From NCBI GenBank assembly GCA_949592205.1, contig CATIUR010000001.1:18491501-18555500 (forward strand): a stretch of 64,000 nt of DNA, in the 5' to 3' direction. The notes under the pieces were generated by a model. The model was given only the letters and a program-made list of their open reading frames with translations, was not told the origin of the DNA and ran no database searches. This DNA comes from Helichrysum umbraculigerum (Eukaryota > Streptophyta > Magnoliopsida > Asterales > Asteraceae). Positions within the stretch are counted from its first letter, which is position 1. Every line of letters begins with the position of its first letter. The translations under genes and the position numbers were made by a program. Positions 12,153-23,095 of this stretch are shown piece by piece.

Positions 12153-12562
12153 GGAACGCGGGGCGAAAATGGGAGTTAACCTCCCATTCCCACCAATTTC
12201 TTTTCATTTCTTTCTTTTCTCCTTTCTCTCTCTTTTCCTTTTCTCTTTCTTTTCTCTCTATCAATACCACCTCCATAATCCATTAAAATCACAAAATGAA
12301 CACCTAAAACGACTTCAAATCGTCATACTCCTTTGGAAATAAACGACCACCTCGCGACGATCTACACTTCTACCTTTCCGGAATTTCATTTCGGCAATTT
12401 GTAAGTTTCCGACACAACTCCGAAAACTCTCGTTTTTAAGTTTTATAACTTGCTAGTTGTTTGTATAACCTTGTAATGTCCTAAAATGGGTTGGGTAAAA
12501 ATATTATGTCGATCGATGGCCGGAAAATGCGATTTTGAGGTTGAAACTCCGATCAGACTCCG

Positions 12563-12834
12563 TACGTCGCATTTGGCCTGGAGCAAATGCGACGCAGCGA
12601 CCTACGTCGCACTATATCCCCAACGTCGCATATAGCGACGCAGCTTACTACGTCGCATTGACTTGCGAACGTCGCACATAGCGACGCAGACCTTAACGTC
12701 GCAAACCGAACCTACGTCGCATTAGCGACGTAGCACCCTACGTCGCTATTGATTTAGCACTGTCGACTTTAGCGACGCAACCCTCTTCGTCGCAAAACCC
12801 TACGTCGCAGCCTACATCGCAGGCTACGTCGCAC
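12563..12834 (+). repeat. ACGTCGCA hairpin array in 5' LTR of C
   Basis: Repeated ACGTCGCA and reverse-complement units form hairpins with stem CGTCGC and loops such as ATATA, ACATA and ATTA. One unit reads ACATCGCA here and ACGTCGCA in the 3' LTR, a single CpG-type transition. Confidence 0.85.
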
Positions 12835-12981
12835 AAACCAGAACCTCAAAAACACAGATTTTTACTAAGTGTCGAGGCTCGAAATTTTATCACTTGATTT
12901 CACTCAAATTCAAGTCCGGATGCGTTTTTCCTTAAAGCAATATAGTAGAAATAAAAATTTTCCAAGCTGACCTGGCAGCTC

Positions 12982-13072
12982 GACCCCAGCCAGGGGCTCT
13001 GCCCCTTGGACCCCGCCAGGGGCTGCCGCCCCTTGGACCCCGCTAACCAGGGGCGCTGCCCCCGGACCCCCG
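12982..13072 (+). repeat. GC-rich hairpin cassette in 5' LTR of C
   Basis: Three units of CCAGGGGCTCTGCCCCTTGG type, nearly identical to 5550-5637 in A and repeated at 20556-20646. Short frames across it on either strand are by-products of the repeat. Confidence 0.75.
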
Positions 13073-14305
13073 TACTTAGATTCCGTAAGCACATTTTTAC
13101 ACCAAATGTCAAACTTGTACAACTTCAAAACGCTTACGCGATACAACTTTTCAATCATAATTGGAATTTACTTTTCAAGTATAACACTTCTAAATCAATG
13201 AGATAACATCAAGACTATTTTTGCAAGTAATCACCAACGGGCCGTACACGTTTTCAAAACATACTTCAAAGATCAAGCAAGCCATTGTAACTTGTATCAA
13301 GTCAATCAAACAAGTCGTAGTAACTTGTAACAATACAATCAACCAAATCGGGGTAATTTGGACATCAAGTTAAACAAACAATTTAAATGGTAGTCTTTCG
13401 AGATACCGGTACAATTAATAACAATTCAAGTGTCGTGGACACATTCAGGTTTCAAGTCTTTGGACACCAACACACTGCTAATTACTTCAAGTTTAATTGC
13501 TTAACATTTCAAGACTCAGGTGAGTTTCATAGCCCCATTTTCACTGCTTTACAACCAGGGGTGTGATATTACTACTCGATTTTATTTTACAAGTAGAACG
13601 CAAGTGCCAAACTTCAAATACTACATGAGTTTCAAGCTAATCAATTTAAAGTCCTCCATAAGCATAGTCTCTAGTATTTTATAGCGTGAATGTTAGTATA
13701 TGATATCATATGGGATTGACAATCCTCATCCGGGTTAGCACGCACTAACCGGTCAAACGGATGTATTAGCATTTGGGAAGACGAGTGTTGATTAGGCACC
13801 CGTAGGAGGCATTTCAAGTTAGGTTTCCTTAATTGGGCCTGACAAATCAAGTTAAGCTCAGACTATGTGCTCATGGACAGTATAACTTTTATTTTGCTTA
13901 ATTGCATTTTAAATTCAATATAAATCTTGCGGTTCTGACAACTATACATTGACATACAAACCTGTGAGCTCACCAGCGTTTTCGCTGACCCATTTTAGTA
14001 TTTATCACAGGTACCCAGCAGTAGGTTGACTGCACAAGCAGGAATTATTAGCTCGAGTCAGCATACATACCACTAGAGATTGGACTGCATTATTATATTT
14101 TGTAAAAGTAATTATGCTATGTAATCTCTTAATTTCAGGAACCGAGCTAATGTAACAATATTTTGATGTAAACATTTACTTTATTTATAAAAGTTTAAAA
14201 CGACGCATATAGTGGTCGTTCATTATATCTTATGTGCTTTGTATATTGATTAGTGACACCCAAATCAAGCTTCCGCAAATCATTAAATTTGGGGGTGTCA
14301 CAGAT

Positions 14306-14317
14306 TGGTATCAGAGC
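14306..14317 (+). other. Element C primer binding site
   Basis: TGGTATCAGAGC, complementary to initiator tRNA-Met, three bases after the 5' LTR. Confidence 0.95.
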
Positions 14318-14753
14318 CTAAGGTTATAGTGAACTAGGTCGCATTTAGCGGGCCTAGACTATGACCGTTAGGCAGTATTCCTTATTAGTTATGACTAGTT
14401 CAGGGACTACATCATACGACTTTAATTTAACATAGCCTGATCAACTATGTACAATTAAAGAAAGATGATGTGAGACCTGAAAGAGTTATGTTGAACAGGA
14501 ATGCATTAGTTGACTCTGACCTCGAGAGAAACGGGACTCAAAACACGTCTGTGCTAGACACTCAATAGGTTATTATGTGATATACATATATTTACATGAA
14601 TAGACCTCATTACAACTTTAGGCTATATTATATTATATGAATATAGGCCTCTTTCTTTCAAACGTTTTGTCTCGGAATGACAAACACACCACTAGTTCAT
14701 CATACTCGGACTAGTATCTTATTTCATTTCCTTGTTCTTTCTTACTCAGCATC
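14318..14753 (+). other. Element C untranslated leader between PBS and gag
   Basis: The first 300 nt or so align well with the same region of D (30404-30700) and with the minus strand of E (10134-9860), beginning CTAAGGTTATAGTGAACTAG. No ORF of note is present, in contrast to D. Confidence 0.75.
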
Positions 14754-17700
14754 ATGCCTCCTCGTCGTCAAATTACCCTTAGCGAAGCTGAAATCGCGGG
14801 AATAATTGCCCGCAGTGTGACCGAAGCCTTGGCTACCCGAACACCACCCGGTAGCGAGGACACAGCAACCAATACTCCACCACCCAAACCTTGCTCCTAT
14901 AAGGACTTTCTTAGCTGTAAACCGCTATACTTCAAGGGCACGGAAGGTGCCATTGGCTTGATCCGTTGGATTGAGCGTATGGAATCTGTTTTCAGTCTCT
15001 GCGACTGCACTGAGAACAACAAGGTCAAATTCGCTGCTTACACCTTTCAGGAAGGTGCACTCACGTGGTGGAAAACCCACGCAAACTCTGTAGGCCTTGA
15101 GGTTGCAAACCGACTTCCTTGGGCCGAACTGAAGAAGAAACTGACAGAGAAATACTGTCCTGAAGAGGAATTGCACAGGCTGGAAGAAGAATTCTGGCAT
15201 CTGGAGGTGCAGGGAAATAATGTCGCTGATTATACCACCAAATTCCAGCAGTTTGCTCTATTATGCCCGGGTTTGGTCGAACCAGAAAGTAAGGGCATTA
15301 AGAAATACATTCGTGGACTTCCTGAGAACATTCAAGGAAACGTCGCCTCATCTAAACCAACCACCACTGAAAGTGCCATTCGATTGGCCCACGAACTCAT
15401 GGCTCTAGTTGTCAGCCGTGAGACCTCCAACACCTCATCCTCCAACAACAACAAACGCAAATCCTCTGAACACCACCACAACTCAAACAAGAAAAACAAC
15501 GCCATCCAAGTCTACACCACCAACTCTGAAACCACCCGCAGCTACACCGGGGACAGGCCTTATTGTCCCAAGTGTAACTACCACCATTTTGGTCAGTGCG
15601 GTACTCCTTGCAACAACTGCAGGAGGTACGGGCATTTGACTAAGGATTGCCGAGCCCCCAAATCCAACAACAACCCCTCTGACAAAAATACCCGACAACC
15701 TAAGTCCTGCTACGAATGTGGGAACCCAGGACACTTCAGGGATTCTTGCCCAAAGTTGAAGAATAAGGGCAACAACAACAACAACCACCGCAACAACAAC
15801 AACGCCAAAAGTACCGCCTTCGTGATCAACTCAGGGGACGCCCGTCTAGACCCGAATGTGGTCACGGGTATGTTCCTCCTCAACAATTTAACTGCTTCCA
15901 TTCTGTTTGATACTGGTGCCGATAGGAGTTTTATTTCCGATGAATTTTGCCCTCTACTTGACATTACACCTGTTGCTTTAGACGTTAAGTACACCGTAGA
16001 GTTAGCAAATGGCAAGCTGATAGAAACCGATAGTGTGATACCTAATTGCACTTTAAATCTAGCCGACGAAACCTTCTCCATAGATCTTATGCCTATTGAG
16101 ATAGGAAGTTTCGATGTCATCGTAGGCATGGACTGGTTATCCAAACATCGCGCCGAAATCATTTGTTACGATAAAATCGTTCGCATACCTCTCGCCGTCG
16201 GTAGAACCCTAATCATACAGGGGGAGACCGGTGGGACGAGGCTTAACATCATCTCTTGTCTTAAAACCCGGAAATTTCTGAGAAAGGGTTATCCATCAAT
16301 CCTCGCGCACATCATGGAGAAAAAGTCGGAGGAGAAGTGACTTGAGGATGTTCCAATTGTTCGAGACTTTCCAGAAGTCTTTCCTGAAGAACTACCTGGT
16401 CTACCACCACCAAGACAGGTTGAGTTCTCAATCGATCTTGTACCAGGTGCTGCGCCTGTGGCCCGAGCACCATACCGTTTAGCTCCATCTGAACTTCAGG
16501 AGCTGTCCACCCAGTTACAAGAACTCCTGGAACAAGGGTTTATCAGGCCGAGTTCTTCACCTTGGGGAGCTCCGGTCCTATTTGTTAAGAAGAAAGATGG
16601 TTCTTTTCGAATGTGTATCGACTATCGAGAGTTGAACAAGTTGACTGTCAAGAACCGGTATCCACTTCCTCGAATCGATGACCTGTTCGACCAACTTCAA
16701 GGGTCGAGTTGTTATTCAAAGATTGATCTCCGATCCGGTTATCACCAATTGCGTGTCCGCGATGCCGATATTCCAAAAACCGCTTTCAGAACTCGTTACG
16801 GGCATTACGAATTCCAAGTGATGCCATTCGGCCTAACCAATGCACCGGCTGTATTCATGGACCTTATGAATCGGGTGTGTAAACCTTACCTTGATAAGTT
16901 TGTCATTGTCTTTATCGATGACATCCTCATATATTCACGAAGCAAAGAAGAGCATGCGCAACACCTCAAAACCATCCTTGAACTACTTAAACACGAGGAG
17001 CTCTATGCCAAGTTCTCTAAGTGTGAGTTTTGGATCAAAACCGTTCAATTCCTTGGCCACGTGATTGACAGTCAGGGGATTCACGTTGACCCATCAAAAA
17101 TCGAGGCTATCAAAGATTGGCAATCGCCAACCACTCCGACCGAAGTACGGCAGTTTTTGGGACTGGCCGGATACTATCGACGCTTCATTGAAAATTTCTC
17201 CAAAATAGCCATACCACTCACGACTTTGACCCAGAAAGACAAAAGGTTTGACTGGACTGATAAACAAGAGTCGGCATTCCAACTCTTAAAACAAAAGCTT
17301 TGCAGTGCTCCCATTCTATCATTACCCGAAGGCACCGATGACTTCGTGGTATACTGCGATGCTTCTCATCAAGGTCTCGGTTGTGTGCTCATGCAACGAG
17401 ACAAAGTCATAGCTTATGCTTCCCAACAGCTCAAGATTCATGAAAAGAATTACACCACCCACGACCTCGAGCTAGGAGCTGTCGTTTTTGCCCTCAAAAT
17501 CTGGAGACATTACCTTTACGGTACCAGATGTACAATCTTTACCGACCATAAAAGCCTTCAACACATATTCGATCAGAAAGATCTCAACATGAGGCAACGT
17601 CGATGGGTAGAGTTGCTTACGGATTACGACTGCGAACTCAAATATCATCCAGGCAAAGCAAATGTTGTTGCTGATGCTCTCAGTCGGAAAGAGCGAGTGA

Positions 17701-19199
17701 AACCACTTTGGGTTCGAGCCCTTAGTATGACCATTCACAACAATTTAAACATTCAAATCCTCACTGCTCAACTCGAAGCTTTAAAACCCGAAAATCTCAA
17801 AGATGAAGCCTTGCGGGGCATGGATAAACAATTCGAAATCAGACCTAACGGGATTAGGTATTTCTCAAACCGAATCTGGTTGCCTAAATTTGGGAACCTA
17901 CGAGACTTGGTGATGGATGAAGCTCACAAGTCTAAATATTCTATCCACCCGGGGTCCGATAAAATGTACCACGGTATCAAGGACTTCTACTGGTGGCCGA
18001 ACATGAAATCTGAAATCGCCACCTATGTCAGCAAATGCCTTACTTGCTCCAAAGTCAAAATCGAATATCAAAAACCATCAGGTTTACTTCAACAACCCAG
18101 TCTTCCTGAATGGAAATGGGAACAAATTGCCATGGACTTCATAACCAAACTACCCAAATCCTCGAGCGGTTGCGATACCATTTGGGTGATCGTGGATCGT
18201 CTCACAAAGTCTGCTCACTTCCTGGCAATCAAGGAATCCGACAAAATGGAACGCCTCACCATTATCTATTTGAAGGAAATCGTGACCAAACACGGTGTTC
18301 CAATCTCAATTATCTCCGATAGGGATAGTCGTTTCACTTCACAATTTTGGCAATCACTTCAAAAATCCCTGGGTACTCGACTTGATATGAGTACCGCATA
18401 CCATCCTCAAACAGACGGTCAAAGTGAACGAACCATTCAAACACTTGAAGACATGCTACGGGCCTGCGTAGTAGACTTCGGTGTAAACTGGGAAAAACAT
18501 CTACCATTGTGCGAGTTCTCGTACAACAACAGTTATCATACCAGCATCAAAGCTGCACCCTTCGAGGCACTGTACGGTCGTAAGTGCCGGTCACCTATCT
18601 GTTGGACTGAAGTTGGGGATAGCCAACTCACAGGTCCAGAAATCATACACGAAACAACCGAGAGAATCGTAGAAATTCAAAACAAACTCAAAGCCGCGCG
18701 TGATCGTCAGAAAAGTTATGCTGATGTGAGACGCAAACCACTCGAGTTCCAAGTTGGGGATCGAGTTCTACTCAAAGTGTCGCCTTGGAAAGGCGTAATC
18801 CGATTTGGCAAACGAGGAAAGTTGAATCCCAGATACATTGGACCATTCGAGATCCTTGAAAGGATTGGTCCAGTAGCATATCGATTGCAGCTGCCATCCG
18901 AACTCAGCAGTGTGCATCCCACATTTCATGTTTCAAATCTGAAAAAGTGTCTGTCTGATGAGACACTTATCATTCCACTCGATGAAATTCGAGTTGACGA
19001 AAAACTTCACTTTGTTGAGGAACCCGCTGAAATCATGGACCGTGAGGTCAAACAACTTAAACAAAGTCGTATTCCCATCGTCAAAGTTAAGTGGAATTTG
19101 CGGCGCGGTCCGGAATTCACCTGGGAACGGGAGGACCAAATGCGACTCAAGTATCCTCAACTCTTCACTGATTCAACGTCAAACACAACTTCAACATAA
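14754..19199 (+). pseudogene. Element C gag-pol polyprotein with one in-frame stop
   Basis: The start ATG (MPPRRQITLSEAEIAG) parallels MPPKTRPYTDAQITSL in D. The frame spans 1481 codons broken once, by TGA at 16338-16340 (EEK-stop, where A and D have EEKRLED), a C-to-T change of CGA. By residue: gag core about 50-200, zinc knuckles 286-299 and 319-332, protease Asp in DTGADRSF at 386, RT FIDD near 720-723, RNase H Asp in YCDASHQG at 869, then the integrase HHCC finger, D,D35E (MDFITKLP, SDRD, SER) and a chromodomain-like tail. All catalytic motifs I can check are present. Readthrough of TGA CTT cannot be excluded, but the stop lies after protease, an unusual place for a programmed site. Confidence 0.92.
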
Positions 19200-19213
19200 A
19201 TTTCGGGACGAAA

Positions 19214-19233
19214 TTCTTCTAACAGGGGGAGAA
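19214..19233 (+). other. Element C polypurine tract
   Basis: AACAGGGGGAGAA immediately before the 3' LTR start TGTGACAACC. It follows the conserved post-gag-pol string TTTCGGGACGAAATTC. Confidence 0.9.
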
Positions 19234-21876
19234 TGTGACAACCGTCAATTTAGGACTATAATTTAGTGCCTAATCAAGCTTTAATACATGTAATTAGTTC
19301 TGTGTTAGGCTAATTAATGTATCAATTATTATATATATTGTTGAATATATATCTACAATTATGCGGTTTGTTTAAATCGTACGAGCTTCAATTCGAATGA
19401 AATTCGACACAATAAATACGGACGTTGGTGAACAATTTTATTAAGTAATACAAATATTATTTAATAACTCAATTTTATTTAGAATATTATTTGTTATGAT
19501 ATTTCGTATCCAAGCTTTATTACACAATTTATATAAACGCGAATCAAATGTAACTTCGCAAACAAAACGATACAAAACACCTTTTATAACATAAATTCTA
19601 AATATTTAGTAAAAATACTTCAACAAAATATTGGAATAAACTTTTGTAAATTAAAACTAAAAGTTAAATTTATAAAATAAATATATAACGTTTAAACTAC
19701 GGGGGAAACGAACACCGCACGGAGCGGGAACGCGGGGCGAAAATGGGAGTTAACCTCCCATTCCCACCAATTTCTTTTCATTTCTTTCTTTTCTCCTTTC
19801 TCTCTCTTTTCCTTTTCTCTTTCTTTTCTCTCTATCAATACCACCTCCATAATCCATTAAAATCACAAAATGAACACCTAAAACGACTTCAAATCGTCAT
19901 ACTCCTTTGGAAATAAACGACCACCTCGCGACGATCTACACTTCTACCTTTCCGGAATTTCATTTCGGCAATTTGTAAGTTTCCGACACAACTCCGAAAA
20001 CTCTCGTTTTTAAGTTTTATAACTTGCTAGTTGTTTGTATAACCTTGTAATGTCCTAAAATGGGTTGGGTAAAAATATTATGTCGATCGATGGCCGGAAA
20101 ATGCGATTTTGAGGTTGAAACTCCGATCAGACTCCGTACGTCGCATTTGGCCTGGAGCAAATGCGACGCAGCGACCTACGTCGCACTATATCCCCAACGT
20201 CGCATATAGCGACGCAGCTTACTACGTCGCATTGACTTGCGAACGTCGCACATAGCGACGCAGACCTTAACGTCGCAAACCGAACCTACGTCGCATTAGC
20301 GACGTAGCACCCTACGTCGCTATTGATTTAGCACTGTCGACTTTAGCGACGCAACCCTCTTCGTCGCAAAACCCTACGTCGCAGCCTACGTCGCAGGCTA
20401 CGTCGCACAAACCAGAACCTCAAAAACACAGATTTTTACTAAGTGTCGAGGCTCGAAATTTTATCACTTGATTTCACTCAAATTCAAGTCCGGATGCGTT
20501 TTTCCTTAAAGCAATATAGTAGAAATAAAAATTTTCCAAGCTGACCTGGCAGCTCGACCCCAGCCAGGGGCTCTGCCCCTTGGACCCCGCCAGGGGCTGC
20601 CGCCCCTTGGACCCCGCTAACCAGGGGCGCTGCCCCCGGACCCCCGTACTTAGATTCCGTAAGCACATTTTTACACCAAATGTCAAACTTGTACAACTTC
20701 AAAACGCTTACGCGATACAACTTTTCAATCATAATTGGAATTTACTTTTCAAGTATAACACTTCTAAATCAATGAGATAACATCAAGACTATTTTTGCAA
20801 GTAATCACCAACGGGCCGTACACGTTTTCAAAACATACTTCAAAGATCAAGCAAGTCGTTGTAACTTGTATCAAGTCAATCAAACAAGTCGTAGTAACTT
20901 GTAACAATACAATCAACCAAATCGGGGTAATTTGGACATCAAGTTAAACAAACAATTTAAATGGTAGTCTTTCGAGATACCGGTACAATTAATAACAATT
21001 CAAGTGTCGTGGACACATTCAGGTTTCAAGTCTTTGGACACCAACACACTGCTAATTACTTCAAGTTTAATTGCTTAACATTTCAAGACTCAGGTGAGTT
21101 TCATAGCCCCATTTTCACTGCTTTACAACCAGGGGTGTGATATTACTACTCGATTTTATTTTACAAGTAGAACGCAAGTGTCAAACTTCAAATACTACAT
21201 GAGTTTCAAGCTAATCAATTTAAAGTCCTCCATAAGCATAGTCTCTAGTATTTTATAGCGTGAATGTTAGTATATGATATCATATGGGATTGACAATCCT
21301 CATCCGGGTTAGCACGCACTAACCGGTCAAACGGATGTATTAGCATTTGGGAAGACGAGTGTTGATTAGGCACCCGTAGGAGGCATTTCAAGTTAGGTTT
21401 CCTTAATTGGGCCTGACAAATCAAGTTAAGCTCAGACTATGTGCTCATGGACAGTATAACTTTTATTTTGCTTAATTGCATTTTAAATTCAATATAAATC
21501 TTGCGGTTCTGACAACTATACATTGACATACAAACCTGTGAGCTCACCAGCGTTTTCGCTGACCCATTTTAGTATTTATCACAGGTACCCAGCAGTAGGT
21601 TGACTGCACAAGCAGGAATTATTAGCTCGAGTCAGCATACATACCACTAGAGATTGGACTGCATTATTATATTTTGTAAAAGTAATTATGCTATGTAATC
21701 TCTTAATTTCAGGAACCGAGCTAATGTAACAATATTTTGATGTAAACATTTACTTTATTTATAAAAGTTTAAAACAACGCATATAGTGGTCGTTCATTAT
21801 ATCTTATGTGCTTTGTATATTGATTAGTGACACCCAAATCAAGCTTCCGCAAATCATTAAATTTGGGGGTGTCACA
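19234..21876 (+). repeat. Element C 3' LTR
   Basis: Same length (2643 bp) and content as the 5' LTR. By eye the differences are near 20390 (G against A), 20854-20856 (two), 21181 (T against C) and 21776 (A against G). The hairpin array is at 20137-20408. Confidence 0.95.
20137..20408 (+). repeat. ACGTCGCA hairpin array in 3' LTR of C
   Basis: Second copy of the array described at 12563-12834, differing by one base in what I can see. Confidence 0.85.
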
Positions 21877-23076
21877 ATATTCAATATATATCTTAAAACT
21901 GCAATAACAACAAGTTATTAGATTAACCATTCTGTTTCCGATTCTATCATCATGAAATCAATAGAACATCATCCTGATAACTTAGTTTAATACACACCAA
22001 CTTGCATGGAAAACCATAAATTCACCTATTATGATACCACATTACATGCTAGTTAACCATACAAACTTATATCATGCTAATCAGAAAGGGATCACAAAAT
22101 TCAAAGCTAATTGTTGTGCAGGGCCAGGGACCCGCCGGCTGAGGCTTAGGAGCCGCCGGCTCCCATCATTGTCCCGCCGGGTCACACCCATTAACAGCCG
22201 GGTGATTTAACATTTGTGGTAACAGAACTATTATGCATTTTAAAGACTACAGAAGCAGCTGGGTTGGCTTAGGAGCCGCCGGCTAGGGTGATGAACCCGC
22301 CGGCTGGGGTGTCTCACCCGCCAGTTCCCATTGAATTACATAGTACCCGCCCGATAGGTACTATGACCCGCCGGGTTGTTCTTCGTTTCCAGCAGCAGCA
22401 GGTTATCAACCCAAAACCACGAACCAAAACCCTTTAAATCCCAAATTCGAACACTAGATACGATTTTTACCAACAAGCAACCTCAACTATCATCATATAT
22501 CATGTTATAACAACAGATCACTTCATCAAACATCAAATCTATACATGTTTACTTATTCCATTTAATTTCTTCAAACCCTAAGTTATATACATATATTTCT
22601 TTAGAGTAAATTAAACTTACAATCAAGATGCTAACGAGTTGATGATGAAGATGCTAAGTAGTTAACCACGAATCCAAGCTTAATTGATTTGCAATGCTTC
22701 TCTCTTTTGATTTCTCAAATCTTCAAGTGTATGTGTGTGTGTGTGTGTTTAGTTTGAAAGAGATGAGGAAAACAAAAAGAAAAGGAAAGGGAAATAAGTT
22801 AGGTCGACTTCCCCAATTATGCAGTGCAAGGTTGGTGTACATATTATACCCGCTCTAAACCTATTGTCTGGAACCTAGAAACCTTTTGCGAGAAATACAT
22901 TTTATTAGGCTTTCAACTAAGGTTCTTTAAAACGAGCAATAAGTTATTTAACACAATAAGTCATTTGACCATTTGACCTATTTATTTCAGTTATCAAAAT
23001 ACACCAAGTATTTAGAATACAATTTAAAATAAGGAGATTAATGTATTTCTACTAGGCCCATTTCGAGGATGTTACA
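21877..23076 (-). repeat. Element B 3' LTR, part 2
   Basis: It begins with ATATT, the right target duplication of C, and continues B's LTR to GAGGATGTTACA (minus-strand start TGTAACATCC). It includes a GC-rich repeat patch at 22128-22382. It matches the corresponding part of 38675-40128 with indels: about 21 bp near 22140 absent on the right, about 12 bp near 40065 absent here. Confidence 0.9.
22128..22382. repeat. CCGCCGGCT-type repeat patch in LTR B
   Basis: Many short units (ACCCGCCGGCT, AGCCGCCGGCT, ACCCGCCGGGT) with self-complementary cores lie in otherwise AT-rich DNA. A second copy sits at 39185-39415. It occupies an LTR-internal place reminiscent of the ACGTCGCA arrays but has an unrelated sequence. 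Confidence 0.75.
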
Positions 23077-23095
23077 AATCTACCCCCTTAAAAGG
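23077..23095 (-). other. Element B polypurine tract
   Basis: The minus strand reads CCTTTTAAGGGGGTAGATT just before the LTR start TGTAACATCC. This fixes the orientation of B. Confidence 0.85.

Larger units (their letters stand above)
11660..14302 (+). repeat. Element C 5' LTR
   Basis: It runs from TGTGACAACCGTC to GGGGGTGTCACA. It contains TATATAA near 12109, the conserved AAACGAACACCGCACGGAGC block near 12132, a pyrimidine tract, GTAAGT 12401-12406, the ACGTCGCA array, the GC-rich cassette (12982-13072) and CACAGGTACCCAGCAG near 14007. The order matches LTR A. Confidence 0.95.
11660..21876 (+). mobile_element. Element C: full-length Ty3/gypsy (Tekay/Del-like) retrotransposon
   Basis: It is 10217 bp: 5' LTR 11660-14302, PBS 14306-14317, gag-pol 14754-19199, polypurine tract, 3' LTR 19234-21876. 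Both LTRs are 2643 bp and by eye differ at only about five positions, all transitions, so insertion was recent. It is flanked by ATATT (11655-11659 and 21877-21881) inside an LTR of element B. Confidence 0.95.

Noticed and set aside
12900..13206. Overlapping 66-82 codon frames on both strands at the GC-rich cassette of C (also at 20474-20780 and 5475-5681)
   Set aside because: GC-rich repeats lack stops by composition, and the frames exist on both strands at once.
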